From positions 1 through 61,016 of the forward strand of contig JADWQD010000030.1 in assembly GCA_016110215.1 (NCBI GenBank): 61,016 bases of DNA, written 5' to 3'. Positions 34,948-45,209 of this stretch are shown in pieces. The first letter of the stretch is position 1, and every line of letters starts with the position of its first letter. The notes beneath the pieces were generated by a model. That model worked only from the letters and a program-made list of their open reading frames with translations, was not told the origin of the DNA and searched no databases. The stretch comes from Capronia americana. Lineage: Eukaryota > Ascomycota > Eurotiomycetes > Chaetothyriales > Herpotrichiellaceae. The position numbers and the translations under genes were made by a program.

Positions 34948-36094
34948 CTATTTCCTGATGTAGCTCACGTTCGCTGCCTTGGCCGCTGCCTCCAGATTGT
35001 ACTTGCCATACCACAGAGGCTGCGTCTCCAGCAGCGGACCTTCCACTTCCGTGGCCACAGAGCCAATCAGAGTCAATCCCTTTCCGTTTTGCGCAGGGTT
35101 GCTTGCCAGGAAAACCGCCGCTCTGGCCACGGTGTCGGGGCTCTGGAGTGGGATTCCCAGGGCTCGGAAGGAGCTCCTCGCTGCATCATCCAGCATTCCG
35201 GTTTCTGTCGGGCGGCAGAATCAGTGTGAGTTCAGTGCGGAGGAGGAATGCTTGCTTTTACCTGTTCCTCCAGGGGCGATTAGGCCGACGTTGACCCCTG
35301 CCGCGGGGGCGTTGTGGCGAATAGCCCTCATCAGTCCGGCAACCTGGACATCTGTTAGTTAGTTGTTGCGTGCCATACTGTCCGATTGCATTACCCCGTG
35401 CTTCGCCGCCGAGTACAAGGGCAGGTTAGGTCTCTCATTGTACCCCGACGTCGAACATGTCATGACTAGGCCCCCCCCCGGTGGCGAGTTGGTTTTGAAG
35501 TAGGACAGGGCAAGCTTGGTGGCTAGAACCAAACATCAGTGCCAGACACTAGACCTCTTCTCTGGGTCTGATCACTCACTAAATGCGACGGCCTTGAGGT
35601 TGACGTCGATGACCGCCGAGGACGGCTCGGCCAATTCACCGTCTTCGTCCAAGGTGTCTTCGAACACGTTGAAGTTTTCTGTGATTCCTGCGTTGGCAAA
35701 CACGAAGTCGACGTGCCCATACTTGGTTCTGGCGAACTTGAACAAGGCCAACTGGTCTTTCCAGTTGAGGACGTTCACTTTGACGAAATCCACTGTCCTA
35801 CGCCGTCGTCGTCAATTTTTGCAAGAGCAATGACGGAGTTGTAGACTGACTGGCCGAGTTCCTCCGCCAACTGCTTGCCTGAGACTTCATTGAGGTCGCC
35901 AAAGACAATAAAGGCGCCATTTCGCGTAAGCAATGTCACGATGGCTTTGCCGATACCGCTGGCACCACCTGAGGCTCTTTCAGCTGCGTGTTCGTTTTTC
36001 CGGGGCCCGACCTTGAAGGTGATTTACCTGTGATAATGGCGACTTTACCATTCACTGGCCCAAACTGCTCTTCAGTGATCACGACTTCTGTCAT
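34948..36094 (-). CDS. Short-chain dehydrogenase/reductase (SDR), copy 2
   Basis: A classical SDR of 289 residues in six exons: 36028-36094, 35851-35968, 35580-35797, 35395-35522, 35262-35343 and 34948-35204. Motifs are ITGGASGIG, FANAGI, a Ser in TCSTSGY, and YSAAK (the YxxxK pair). The first ATG in frame is 36092-36094; an upstream in-frame TTG is not a likely start. The pattern of a KDQLxLFKxA helix before the NAG strand is shared with copy 1. The gene lies only 260 bp from the RIP-degraded transposon at 36355, so its promoter is short or reaches into repeat DNA. Confidence 0.87.
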
Positions 36095-36354
36095 GTTGGC
36101 TGGTGGGATATAATCCAATGATTTCTCTGTTTAAGATGGATGGCCGAGACGGGAAGTCCTAACAACCACCTTTTATATAGAGACTCTATTATAGGCCAAA
36201 CGCCGCGGCTTCATAGAAAGGGCGGTTTAATTCGGCACAGTTTAGACTCAGTGGGGACTAGACCGTACTAATAAGGGGGACGGGTCTTTCCCACTAAATA
36301 GGTTTCTATAGGGAAGGGCGCCGAGGTCTCCTATACAGCTTTATAAAATAAGTA
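36095..36354. promoter_or_regulatory. Truncated promoter region of SDR copy 2
   Basis: This 260-bp interval separates the start codon from the transposon. It becomes poor in CA and TG towards the element, which suggests some RIP spread. No clear operator was seen. Confidence 0.35.
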
Positions 36355-36442
36355 TAGTAAAAACCGGATAAAGATATATAAATCTTATAAGGCCTTATAA
36401 AGTATATATTTAAATATATTTATAGTAAATTCTATCTTAAGG

Positions 36443-36608
36443 TATTATAAATAGGGGTATACTAAGACCTTAGGGGTCACCTATATATAGCGCGCGGGCC
36501 GTATATATCTCCTCTTTAACTCTCTCTAGCTTTTGAGTCGAGTCGCTGTACGCCTATAGATAGGCTATATATCTCTTAATTAACTACTGTTAACCTCTGT
36601 TCCTAATA
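36443..36608 (+). repeat. 5' LTR (166 bp)
   Basis: It starts TATTATAAATAGGGG and ends CTAATA; TA at each end fits an original TG...CA after RIP. It contains a TATA-like CTATATATAG box. This copy keeps more CA and TG than the 3' LTR. Confidence 0.85.
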
Positions 36609-36694
36609 TTCTCGAAAGCTAACCCCTGTTTCCGGTCCCTTCCTTCCCCTAACTGAATAAACCTCCTCCGAGTCGCACGCGATACGCCGCCGCG

Positions 36695-38150
36695 ATGGCA
36701 CCGAATTAACGATAACCGACCCGGGTAAGCGGAGAGCCAGAATTAGAAGGCGAAGGGCCTAAGACTATTGAGCAGCGGTACGCACGCTTATAGGCTGCGT
36801 TACGCGAGCGTCGGTAGCTCTAAGAGATTAAAGAGATAGAGCGAGAGCTAGTAGGAGGGTCGCTAGCGAGTAGCGGGATCTTTAGTATCTTAAGTAATAT
36901 AAGTAAGAGGCCTACCTTATAGGACCTTATAGTGTAATATTATTACGCCTTTCTATCGCCGCTATATAAAGACACCTCACTTAAAGAGTTATAAGACTTC
37001 CTCTTCGGCTATAAGGTCTACTTTAGCGCGGTGAGGGAGTATAATAAATATATATAAGTTATAGTTACAGCGTTATACTTACGGGAGGACGCTCTATAAT
37101 AGTAAAGCCGACTTAGTACCGGATAGCCTACCTTATAGGACGCGTTTAAGTATACCTTATAAGATATAGTCTAGAACTCTATAAATTATATAGTAATTAT
37201 ATTCCTAAAGCTAAAAGAGCTATAATAGAGTAGCCTATTAGTATAAGTACTAGTAACAATAATAAAAGAGCTTAAGAATAAGATCCCTATTCTTATAGAT
37301 AAGGAATAAAAGGCCTAAATACTTCTTAACTACTTAGAACTAGAGCTATATATAGTAGTCCTCCGCGAAGAGTATATAATTTATACGCGACTATAGGTAT
37401 AGGCCGCTATATAGAGGCTATAAGAACTAGGTATAGTATAAATACTAAATATAACTAAAGAATAAAGAGCTATAAGTGAGTAGTATATAACTTCTATATA
37501 AGGGGACGGCGAGAGGTATATAAGGGAGTATATATTAATAAAGAATATAGTTTATTTTTAGTATAAATAGAAGGGCTATATTATAAAGAAGTACTTAGTT
37601 ACTAAAATATAGTGGACTCTACGGGGTATTATACGCGAGGTGTATTTAAGTTATAGGCGAGTAACGCTATATAAAGGCTTTTTAAGAACTCTTTAGATAA
37701 TAATATAGTTAGGTAGTTTATTAAAGATATTTAATACCTATAAAGCTTTATAATTTAGCTAGTATATACTTATTATAGTATACTCTAAAGGGCTATAGAT
37801 TTAGTATATACTAGAAGATATATATTAAATAGGGCTAAAGGCGCGAGTAAGATATATATAATAAGTAGGCTTATAGATTATAACTAGGGCTATAGATTTA
37901 GCGAATACTTATTATATAAAGGGCGTATACTATAATAGGTGTATAATAAGCTATATTAGCGAGTTATATATAAGGAGCGGGCCTATTATATATATATAGA
38001 GCTATAGATTTAGTGAATACTTATAGTATAATAGGGCGTATACTACTCGAGCCGTATATACTTAGCTAGTTTATAATAAATATAGAGACTATAGAAGTTA
38101 TATATAAGTTAGTTATAAGCTAATTAAGAGTCGGTTATATATTAAGGATA
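36695..38150 (+). pseudogene. Decayed gag of the LTR element
   Basis: The frame starts at ATG 36695-36697 and shows an acidic and basic helical N-terminus, then a capsid-like region with the YLREDAL motif typical of retrotransposon gag. At 37553-37594, in the same frame, four Tyr codons stand at the spacing X2, X4, X4 of a CCHC zinc knuckle. Many stops come from CAA, CAG, CGA and TGG codons. The end is an estimate. Confidence 0.7.
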
Positions 38151-38158
38151 ATACACCT

Positions 38159-38169
38159 AAAGGGGGGGG
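38159..38169 (+). promoter_or_regulatory. Polypurine tract of the LTR element
   Basis: AAAGGGGGGGG lies 4 bp before the 3' LTR, the position used to prime second-strand synthesis. Confidence 0.7.
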
Positions 38170-38173
38170 TAAT

Positions 38174-38339
38174 TATTATAAATAGGGGTATACTAAGACC
38201 TTAGAGGTTACCTATATATAGCGCGCGGGCTATATATATCTCCTCTTTAACTCTCTCTAGCTTTTAAGTTAAGTCGCTATACGCCTATAGATAGGCTATA
38301 TATCTCTTAATTAACTACTATTAATCTCTATTTCTAATA
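38174..38339 (+). repeat. 3' LTR (166 bp)
   Basis: It is the direct repeat of 36443-36608, with the same ends. Differences from the 5' LTR are mostly C to T and G to A, so the two copies were mutated unequally. Confidence 0.85.
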
Positions 38340-39092
38340 TAAGGATACTAAAATCTATAATATTACTTCTTATATATAAAAGAAATAGTATAATATTTTA
38401 TAATATATAATTTAATAATAGTATAAAGAGACTAAAGAAGTACTATTAGTATTATTTTTATTTATAAATAAGAATTATATTAATATATTAAAAAAATATA
38501 AAATATTTTTAAAATTAATAAATTTTTATAATATATTTAAATATATAATTTAAAATAAATTTATTAATTAATATTTATAATTTTATATTTAATCTCTATT
38601 TTATATTAGTTTATTTTTATTTATAACTTAAATACTATATTTTTAATCTTATTAATTAGTAAAATTCCTTAAAAAATTAGAATAATAAAGATATTTTAGT
38701 CTTTTCTCTAAATTTATTTATAAATATATCTATATAAAATTTTATTAAAAATTAAATATATTTCTAAAGACTAAATTATATTTATTAATTATTAAGATAT
38801 ATTAAATCTTTTTTAAAATAGCGCTAACTAAATATAATTTTAAATTATATCTATAATAAATATTTTTATAATTAATTTTTACTATATAATATAAAGTTTT
38901 TTATAGTATAACTATAAACTTTACTAAAAAATAACTAAAGTTTATTTAAAAAATATATAATATAAAAAAATATATATTAAAAGTAATATTATAGACCTTA
39001 ATATTTTTAAAGTAGAATTTACTATAAATATATTTAAATATATACTTTATAAGGCCTTATAAGATTTATATATCTTTATTTAGTTTTTACTA

Positions 39093-39480
39093 TATATAAA
39101 TCTTAGCTCTTCTCTACTAGAGTAAGTTAATATAAAGGTTAGTTATTACGGAATAAGACGCGCCTAGCCTATAAGATAGCTAGATTAAGATAAATATAGT
39201 TAAAGGCTAGTATAGTAGTAGTTACTAGATTAGGAATAGGGCTTTACTAAGCCTTACTCTAATTAGGTAATATACTTATATAAGTTATATAACTATTATA
39301 ATTAGCTATATATAACCTAGGTCCTTAGCGGCGGGTATATATACTAAAACCCTTAGTAGAGGGAAACCTTTATCTAGGACCGGGTATAGTCGCCCTTTTA
39401 GATACCTTTCCTTCTCTCTCTAGTTTAGTCTCCTTATATTGAGCAATCTATACCTTTGCGCAGCGTTTACCCTGCCTTTA
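39093..39480. other. AT-rich flank, possible further LTR remnant
   Basis: The stretch is poor in CA and TG up to about 39440. It contains a TATATATA box (near 39330) followed by a pyrimidine-rich tract, a layout seen in LTRs, but I found no partner copy or duplication. Confidence 0.25.
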
Positions 39481-40981
39481 TCCTATTGGTATGCCGTGCC
39501 GTCATATTAGTCCTCCTTTAAGGGTGAGACACGGGTGATCGCGTACCCCGGCTCACCCTGACTCGCGCGCGACGGTGGTGAGCACAGGGCGGCATCACCC
39601 TACGCCGGAAGCAGGGTGAGCTGGCCGTCAAATTACCTTCTCTTGGCAACCCGATGGGGAGATTGTGGAGGAAGCTCACCCAGAACTCGTATCCAACGAC
39701 CAACAAAGATAGATCACTGGTCACTGGTGACACATGAAGATATCAGCTGATTACTGGAAGACGCAGCGCTAACTGCGCGCAAATAAGCAGAGCTTGTCGT
39801 CTTATGTTGCTCCATGTTTGGCCTCGAAAATCTGGTCACTAACCATCAGTCCAGTCCCGAACACTTCGGGCAGCGTTATGAGCTGCACCCGCCGTCTCAT
39901 TAGATGCACGTGGGAACGAGGGCCGGAAGGAGCAGCTGAGATCTCCGCGATAAACACGACGGTCTCGCCAACGAACGACAAAGCTGGCGACAGTGCTGAG
40001 TCCCGTTTGCGCGAGTCGCCAACGGTCGTTATCACAGGGTGGGATTCACTACCAAGAGAAATATGGGGCCTTGTCGGTGGCGGACTTATGTGAAGTCTGG
40101 TCTAGGCTGGAAGTTTACACAATGAAACATTTCTTTCAACTTGCAGCAAAGGGATTGTCGAAGCGATCCAGTCTGGCACCAAGAGCGTCAGCGTGTCGCT
40201 TGTCGTTCACCGCAAGAACGACTAACGAAGACAATTGGCTTGTAACATTTGTCTTGATTAATTTTATCCTCATCGGTACGACATATGATATTTGAGTTCC
40301 TTTGTCTCATTCCACAAGCACAACATGCCACTGACCCTGCTTGGCAACAGTGATCATCGGGAGAATTCCCCGACCAAGACCATATTGCTGGCCTCGCTAA
40401 GGAGTAGTGTTCCAGCATCGTCGTTATCGCCACATGACGTTAGTTCGAGTGTAGAATAATGGTATGCGATATCTTGTATGCGGGTTCCGCCCCTTCCACT
40501 GTGTTGGCGGATTCCGCTCGTCATCTTCATAAATCTCGGTGGTGTTAAGTGTGTCCAGGAGTTCACCCCTGTGGTCTGTTTGTTCCAGGTCCGCGTCTTT
40601 GGCAATTGGCTGTTTCGGTCGTTGTGATAACGGTAATGTGCATTTCGCACCAGCACCAAGTCTGTCTCTGCATAAAACAAACGGGAGGCAGCCCCGGTGG
40701 CGCTGCTTGTCCGATTGGTAGTGCAGAGCTGAAGCATCGTTCGTTTAATCATGTACCCCAAGCTCTAGTCGATGACTAGGCGCTATTTCACCCACAGGTG
40801 TGGAGGTAGGCATATCTCACGGACCGTAGTTGATGGATACGGGTTCGTTCGCATTGTCGTCTACCTTTTGTTACATGTTTCGTATAAAGTGCGATATTTC
40901 GCTCTTTTTGCCCCCGTCAAGGTAATTCTTGATGCAGAGGCGATATATCAACATAATGTTGATGACCCCCTGACAAGTATT

Positions 40982-41177
40982 TGTGTGAGCGAGGTTGTGG
41001 TGGAGATAGCGTATCCCGTTTTATCGGTCCAGACAAACAGCACCTGTGTGAGCGAGGTTGTGCTGGAGTTGACGGGTTCTCGCTCCTATCGACCAGAACA
41101 ACACCCCGTTTGTGTGAGCGAGGTTGTGCTGGCCGCACATTCTCGTCCGTCATTGGACAGGACGGCGCACACAGGAG
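40982..41177. repeat. Imperfect 63-66-bp minisatellite, three copies
   Basis: Units beginning TGTGTGAGCGAGGTTGTG start at 40982, 41045 and 41111. Each continues to a variant of GACCAGAACAACACC. On the plus strand each unit could encode CVSEVV. There is no sign of RIP. Confidence 0.75.
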
Positions 41178-41697
41178 GTGCCCTATCCTATTATAAATAG
41201 CGTCTGCCACCACCGACGGCAGCTCCGTGGAGCTGCTTGTCCGATTGGCGCTTGTCGGACGAAACAAATGTTCGTATCTTCGTCTAGGTGGTCGCCGGAA
41301 GCTGGGTATGCCAATCGAAGCTGCCACCGGCAGCAACCCGACGTGTATTTGTCTACTTTTGCTCGTTTGGATTTGTTGACTTGAAATTTGCTTTTGTATA
41401 GAGATCCGGTGTAGGGTCAAGTTTCGAGGTTGAGATCTGATCCATCCTGTTGACCCGGGAGGTTCTCTACAATTGTCATTTGTTGGCGGTGAGGGGTCCA
41501 TCGATGCCAGTTAAAATGGCCACAGTTGAGGCAGGCGCCTTTCGGTTCGATCACCCTGCAGTAGAAATAAATCGACTCAGCAGCACCACTTGGAGGTAGT
41601 GGAAGGTGCACCGACAACTATCGGCTGCTCTGGTGGTAATCCGAGCTCGCAAACGGTAGGTCGGTCTGACAGACCAGCGACGAGCTTGAGGATTCAG

Positions 41698-41765
41698 AGG
41701 TATGTGGAAGAGGAGTAGGAGAAGGTGAAGGAGGAAGGATATGAAGAAGAAGAGGAAGGGAGAGA
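41698..41765. repeat. Purine-rich tract
   Basis: The plus strand here is almost only A and G (GAAGAGGAGTAGGAGAAGG and similar). It may be the pyrimidine tract of a minus-strand promoter, but no gene follows. Confidence 0.5.
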
Positions 41766-42181
41766 ATGGTTGAAGGGCAGAGCAGCAGCTATTTGAGGAA
41801 GAGGGGCACGGAGGGGCTCAAGTGGTTGGTTGGGACAGCCAATACCAAGGCGTGCCAAGGCGTACCAATGACAGCCACATAGCTTGGACCAGCTGCGGTA
41901 GAGCGGGAGGACCCCGAGTGCTGAAACTACGGTCGACCTTAGTGCTAGAGGTGCTCATCCGATTTGTGCCTCAAGTCTTCGCTCCCTCGCTCCCCAGATC
42001 TCCATCAATTCACCGATCTTTGTCACTCGTTAGCCCATCTCTGAGGATGCAGTATGGATACGGGTCGGTCGATTCCTGCCATCCAGCTCGAAAACATTAC
42101 AGTCTTGGCCTCGGATGCGTTGAAATGGTCCGTTGACACCACTCGCACGGCCCCGACAGTACTGATGGTACGGCCGTATCT

Positions 42182-42189
42182 TGACGTCA
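42182..42189. promoter_or_regulatory. CRE-like palindrome TGACGTCA upstream of SDR
   Basis: A perfect 8-bp CRE/ATF-type site lies 328 bp before the start codon at 42518. A TATA-like CTATATAT follows at 42401. Such sites are bound by bZIP proteins of the ATF/CREB type; function here is inference. Confidence 0.4.
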
Positions 42190-42517
42190 CCTAGGCCAAG
42201 CTCTAGAAATGAGCGCAGATTTCGCCCGGACATGCTATATGCTTCACTCGTGGCCAGCTATCCCTTGATAGATCGCTACGCGCGAAGTATGGGACGGAGG
42301 AAGAGTTGTTCCAGCCGTCCCTACGGCAAAGGTGAGTCAACCCAAGAGGCTGGCAGGTAGGAATTTAAATCTGTGTTGCGTGCGCATGGCGCTGGGAGAC
42401 CTATATATCGGCATGAGGGATCCAGTCCTCTGCCTACGGAATTAACACACCATATTCGAAAGACAAAAAATAGCATCTACACAGCTTGAAGATTTGCGTG
42501 TGCAGAAAGCACTCACC

Positions 42518-43441
42518 ATGTCCTTCACTCCACAGTCCATCCCCTCCCTCTCCGGGCGCGTCTTCTTCATCACAGGCGGCACGGCCGGTCTTGGCGCAGG
42601 CACCATCGCCCTCCTAGCCCAACACAACCCAGCACACATCTACTTCTCGGGCCGGAACGCGCGAAACGCACAAGCCGTGATCGACAAGGTCAAATCCGCC
42701 AACCCAGACGTGCCCGTCACGTTCATCGAATGTGACCTCGCCAACCTCTCGTCCGTGAAGAAAGCATCGGAGAAATTCCTCGCCCAAGCCGAGCGGCTCG
42801 ACGTGTTCTACGCCAACGCCGGGATCATGGCTCTCCCGCCCGGCACAACCCAAGACGGCTACGAGCTGCAATTCGGTACTAATCACATGGGCCATGCGTT
42901 GCTGATTAAACTGCTTCTCCCGCTGATGCAGCGGACGGCCGAGCAGCCGGGCGCGGACGTGCGGATCATCCTCAGCTCCTCGGTCGCGTACAAGCAAGCC
43001 CCCAGCGAGGGCATTGCCTTCGAGACGTTGAAAACCCCTCAGGATGGTTTGGGCGGCATGATACCCGGCGGGAAATGGTGCAGATACGGACAGAGCAAGC
43101 TAGCAAACCTACTCTACGCGCGGAGTCTGGCGAAGCGGTACCCCAACATCACGTCCGTGTCCGTCCACCCGGGGTATATCAAGACCGATCTGTTCGCGAA
43201 CGTCTCCTTCATGACGACTCTGCCTGTTCGCATCATGGCGGCCGGACAGTGGACGTCCGTAGAGGAAGGGCCGTATAACCAGACCTGGGCGGGCACGACG
43301 CCGAGGGAAAATCTGGAGAACGGTTCGTATTATGTGCCTGTCGCAAAGAAGGGGACACTCGAGACGGCCTCGGCGAGGGATGAGAAGTTGGCAGATCGGC
43401 TATGGGAGTGGACAGAGAAGGAATTGGCAGCGTTTGTATGA
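42518..43441 (+). CDS. Short-chain dehydrogenase/reductase (retinol-dehydrogenase-like)
   Basis: A single-exon gene of 307 residues. The chosen ATG (42518-42520, context CACCATG) starts MSFTPQS; an upstream in-frame TTG is not a likely start. The cofactor loop TGGTAGLG is at residues 19-26, NAG at 100-102, catalytic Ser in SSS at 153-155, and the active-site pair Y190 and K194 in YGQSK. HPGYIKTD follows at 217-224. Arg46 in SGRNARN after the second strand suggests NADP preference. The substrate is unknown. It is not closely related to the two intron-rich SDRs at 33-36 kb. It converges with the esterase gene, 559 bp apart. Confidence 0.9.
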   Translation: MSFTPQSIPSLSGRVFFITGGTAGLGAGTIALLAQHNPAHIYFSGRNARNAQAVIDKVKSANPDVPVTFIECDLANLSSVKKASEKFLAQAERLDVFYANAGIMALPPGTTQDGYELQFGTNHMGHALLIKLLLPLMQRTAEQPGADVRIILSSSVAYKQAPSEGIAFETLKTPQDGLGGMIPGGKWCRYGQSKLANLLYARSLAKRYPNITSVSVHPGYIKTDLFANVSFMTTLPVRIMAAGQWTSVEEGPYNQTWAGTTPRENLENGSYYVPVAKKGTLETASARDEKLADRLWEWTEKELAAFV

Positions 43442-44000
43442 TCGGGACGACACATGCATGCTACAGGACGTGGCTGGTCAGGAATTTGCGAACCTGCGAT
43501 GGCTGGCTACCACTGTATTATTATTATCTGTACAATTTAATATGCATCTGGTTTTCACTCTTAGTTGCTGCATCGGCCAGTACCGCGGTGTGATGGAGAG
43601 GGAACCTAGAATCTGCTCTTAGCTCCTCCTCTTTACCAAGCGAACCCATCTGAGTATCTTCGAGCTACGGCGGCCACGTGGTGACATTCATGGGGACGTT
43701 CGCAATGACATCGCAGTGCCATCAGTGTGATGGCGATGCTAGCCTGACGGAAGTGGTTGTATGCTGCGTCGATCCGTGCATGATTGTCAATGAAGACACA
43801 TAAGTGCGGTTGCAAGGAAAGATCAGGAATGAAGGAGGCGAGCTTCACCGTGGCTGAGCTCATCTGAGGGGAATTGTGTGGTCGGCATATCCTATTCCGA
43901 GCCTTGGTAAATATTCACCTGGCCTTCACCTGGCCTTCTCTCCTTCTCTCCTCTCATTCCCACCCGCCGAACCTTACAACGCAGAATATAATTACGAGCA
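43442..44000. other. Convergent 3' region, no gene seen
   Basis: This holds the terminators of the SDR and the esterase. No gene-like frame or repeat was found. Confidence 0.5.
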
Positions 44001-45209
44001 CTAGCCCATCGCCGCATACACCGCCGCGATATACTCCCTCGCCTTGCGACTCCCCAAGCCCACCTCCTCCATCTTATTCATCACGTACGCGATCGTCACC
44101 TTCCGATCAAGATCCACGACCACCATACTCCCGCCATATCCACCCCAAGTACACACCCTGCCCTCGGGCAAGAAGTCGATCCACGTGTCAGCGCCCGTCA
44201 ACCCGAACCCCATCCCCCAACGAAGAGGTTTCCCGCCCGTATCGATCACATGGTCCACTCCCCTGAACTGTTCCTGGAAAATCAGACCAATAGTTTCGGG
44301 CGATATGAATGTGCTCTTCTCGCTTCGGTCTTCCCCCTCAATGCTGACTTGACCGTTCCGTGAGAGAACGGACAAGATACGCGCCACGCCCCGCGCGTTA
44401 CTGTGGCCATTGCCGGCGCCGATCTCAGCCCGTCTGAAGGCCTCGGAATTCGCAAACTCGGCCTTCATGCCCGGATTGGTCATGACGCGCATACTGATCG
44501 AGGGAGGATCCAGCAACGTCGGAGGGCGAGGAAGCGCGCCCCTCGCCGGTGGGGGAATCACATCCGACCTGCGCGGCTCGTCTTGCTCAAGACACCCCAG
44601 TTGGAAGTCCGCGTCGAGCGGCGCCGCGATCTCCTCTGCGATGAACTGCTTGAGCGATTTGCCCGTGACGCGTCGGACGATTTCGCCGAGCGTATACCCC
44701 TGAGTGAAGGAGTGATAGCCCGACGCGGTGCCGGGCTCCCACCATGGCGCCTGCTCTGCGAGGAGGGTCGCCATCTTGGGGGCATCGCAGATTTCGGGAA
44801 CTGTGATGGGCGTGTCAAACCCCGGGATGCCCGAGGTATGCGAGAGGATATGGCGGATCTCGATGTCTTGCTTCCCGTTAGCAGCGAACTCGGGCCAATA
44901 CTTGCACACCTTGTCGTTCACGCTGAGGACGCCCCTGTCGACGAGGAGCAGGATCGCGAGGGCCACGACTGTCTTGGTGGTCGAGAAGATATTTGTGATG
45001 GTGTCTTTCTCCCAGGCACGGGAGCGGGTGCGCTCCTGGTCGGCGTATCCGCCCCATATGTCTACGACGTCTTTTCCATCCACGTTGACCGCAATAGAAG
45101 CGCCGACTTCATCTCCTGAGTCGACATACTTTTGCAGTAGATCCTTGACTTGCGAGAACTTTTCGTCGCAGTGTCCTTGAATTGTGGTTGTAGGTATAGC
45201 TGTAGGCAT
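44001..45209 (-). CDS. Serine hydrolase of the beta-lactamase fold (family VIII esterase, EstB-like)
   Basis: A single-exon gene of 402 residues, starting at ATG 45207-45209. The SxxK motif is STTK at residues 76-79, with catalytic Ser76 and Lys79. The Tyr of the YxN/YxS element is Y165 in GYHSFTQGYTLG, and the third element is WGGYGG near 355-360. These are the marks of class C beta-lactamase-like carboxylesterases, which hydrolyse esters and sometimes lactones; fungal relatives take part in secondary metabolism and lactone breakdown. No signal peptide is visible, so a cytosolic location is likely. It is transcribed divergently from the FMN enzyme at 45903. Confidence 0.9.
   Translation of the reverse strand: MPTAIPTTTIQGHCDEKFSQVKDLLQKYVDSGDEVGASIAVNVDGKDVVDIWGGYADQERTRSRAWEKDTITNIFSTTKTVVALAILLLVDRGVLSVNDKVCKYWPEFAANGKQDIEIRHILSHTSGIPGFDTPITVPEICDAPKMATLLAEQAPWWEPGTASGYHSFTQGYTLGEIVRRVTGKSLKQFIAEEIAAPLDADFQLGCLEQDEPRRSDVIPPPARGALPRPPTLLDPPSISMRVMTNPGMKAEFANSEAFRRAEIGAGNGHSNARGVARILSVLSRNGQVSIEGEDRSEKSTFISPETIGLIFQEQFRGVDHVIDTGGKPLRWGMGFGLTGADTWIDFLPEGRVCTWGGYGGSMVVVDLDRKVTIAYVMNKMEEVGLGSRKAREYIAAVYAAMG

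Larger units (their letters stand above)
36443..38339 (+). mobile_element. Gag-only LTR retroelement (TR-GAG-like), RIP-degraded
   Basis: Two direct repeats of 166 bp bound a 1565-bp internal region. A perfect 5-bp duplication TAAGG flanks the whole (36438-36442 and 38340-38344). The internal region holds only a decayed gag frame with a zinc-knuckle pattern, and a purine tract lies next to the right repeat. There is no room for a full pol. It is therefore a non-autonomous element that must have used another element's enzymes. It inserted into the Tc1/mariner-like element. Confidence 0.85.
36355..39092. mobile_element. Tc1/mariner-like element with 80-bp inverted repeats, split by an LTR element
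   Basis: Positions 36355-36434 and 39013-39092 are inverted repeats of 80 bp, beginning TAGTAAAAACC and ending GTTTTTACTA. The few mismatches are C/T or G/A. TA dinucleotides flank both ends (36353-36354 and 39093-39094), as in Tc1/mariner-type insertions. Without the nested 1.9-kb LTR element it would be about 840 bp, too short for an intact transposase, so a non-autonomous or deleted copy is likely. The family assignment rests only on TA and the inverted repeats. Confidence 0.7.
39481..42517. other. 3-kb orphan region with normal composition and no convincing gene
   Basis: There is normal CA and TG content but no frame with a recognisable domain. It contains a three-copy minisatellite (40982-41177), two copies of GCTGCTTGTCCGATTGG (near 40708 and 41229), a purine-rich tract (about 41698-41765) and, near the end, the promoter of the next SDR. 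Short minus-strand frames here could be remnants of an old element; I cannot name it. Confidence 0.4.

Noticed and set aside
40982..41177. CRISPR-like array
   Set aside because: Only three imperfect repeats without regular unique spacers, in a eukaryotic context; a minisatellite explains it.
40917..41501. Minus-strand frame of 194 codons over the minisatellite
   Set aside because: It is made largely of translated repeat units (QPRSHK) and has no domain; splice signals and neighbours do not support a gene.
41417..41617. CLNCGHFNWHRW as a retroviral-type zinc knuckle
   Set aside because: The spacing does not fit CCHC and the last Cys is missing.
44403..45119. Long plus-strand frame opposite the esterase gene
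   Set aside because: It has no domain or family motif, and the minus strand carries complete esterase motifs. It is a shadow of codon use.
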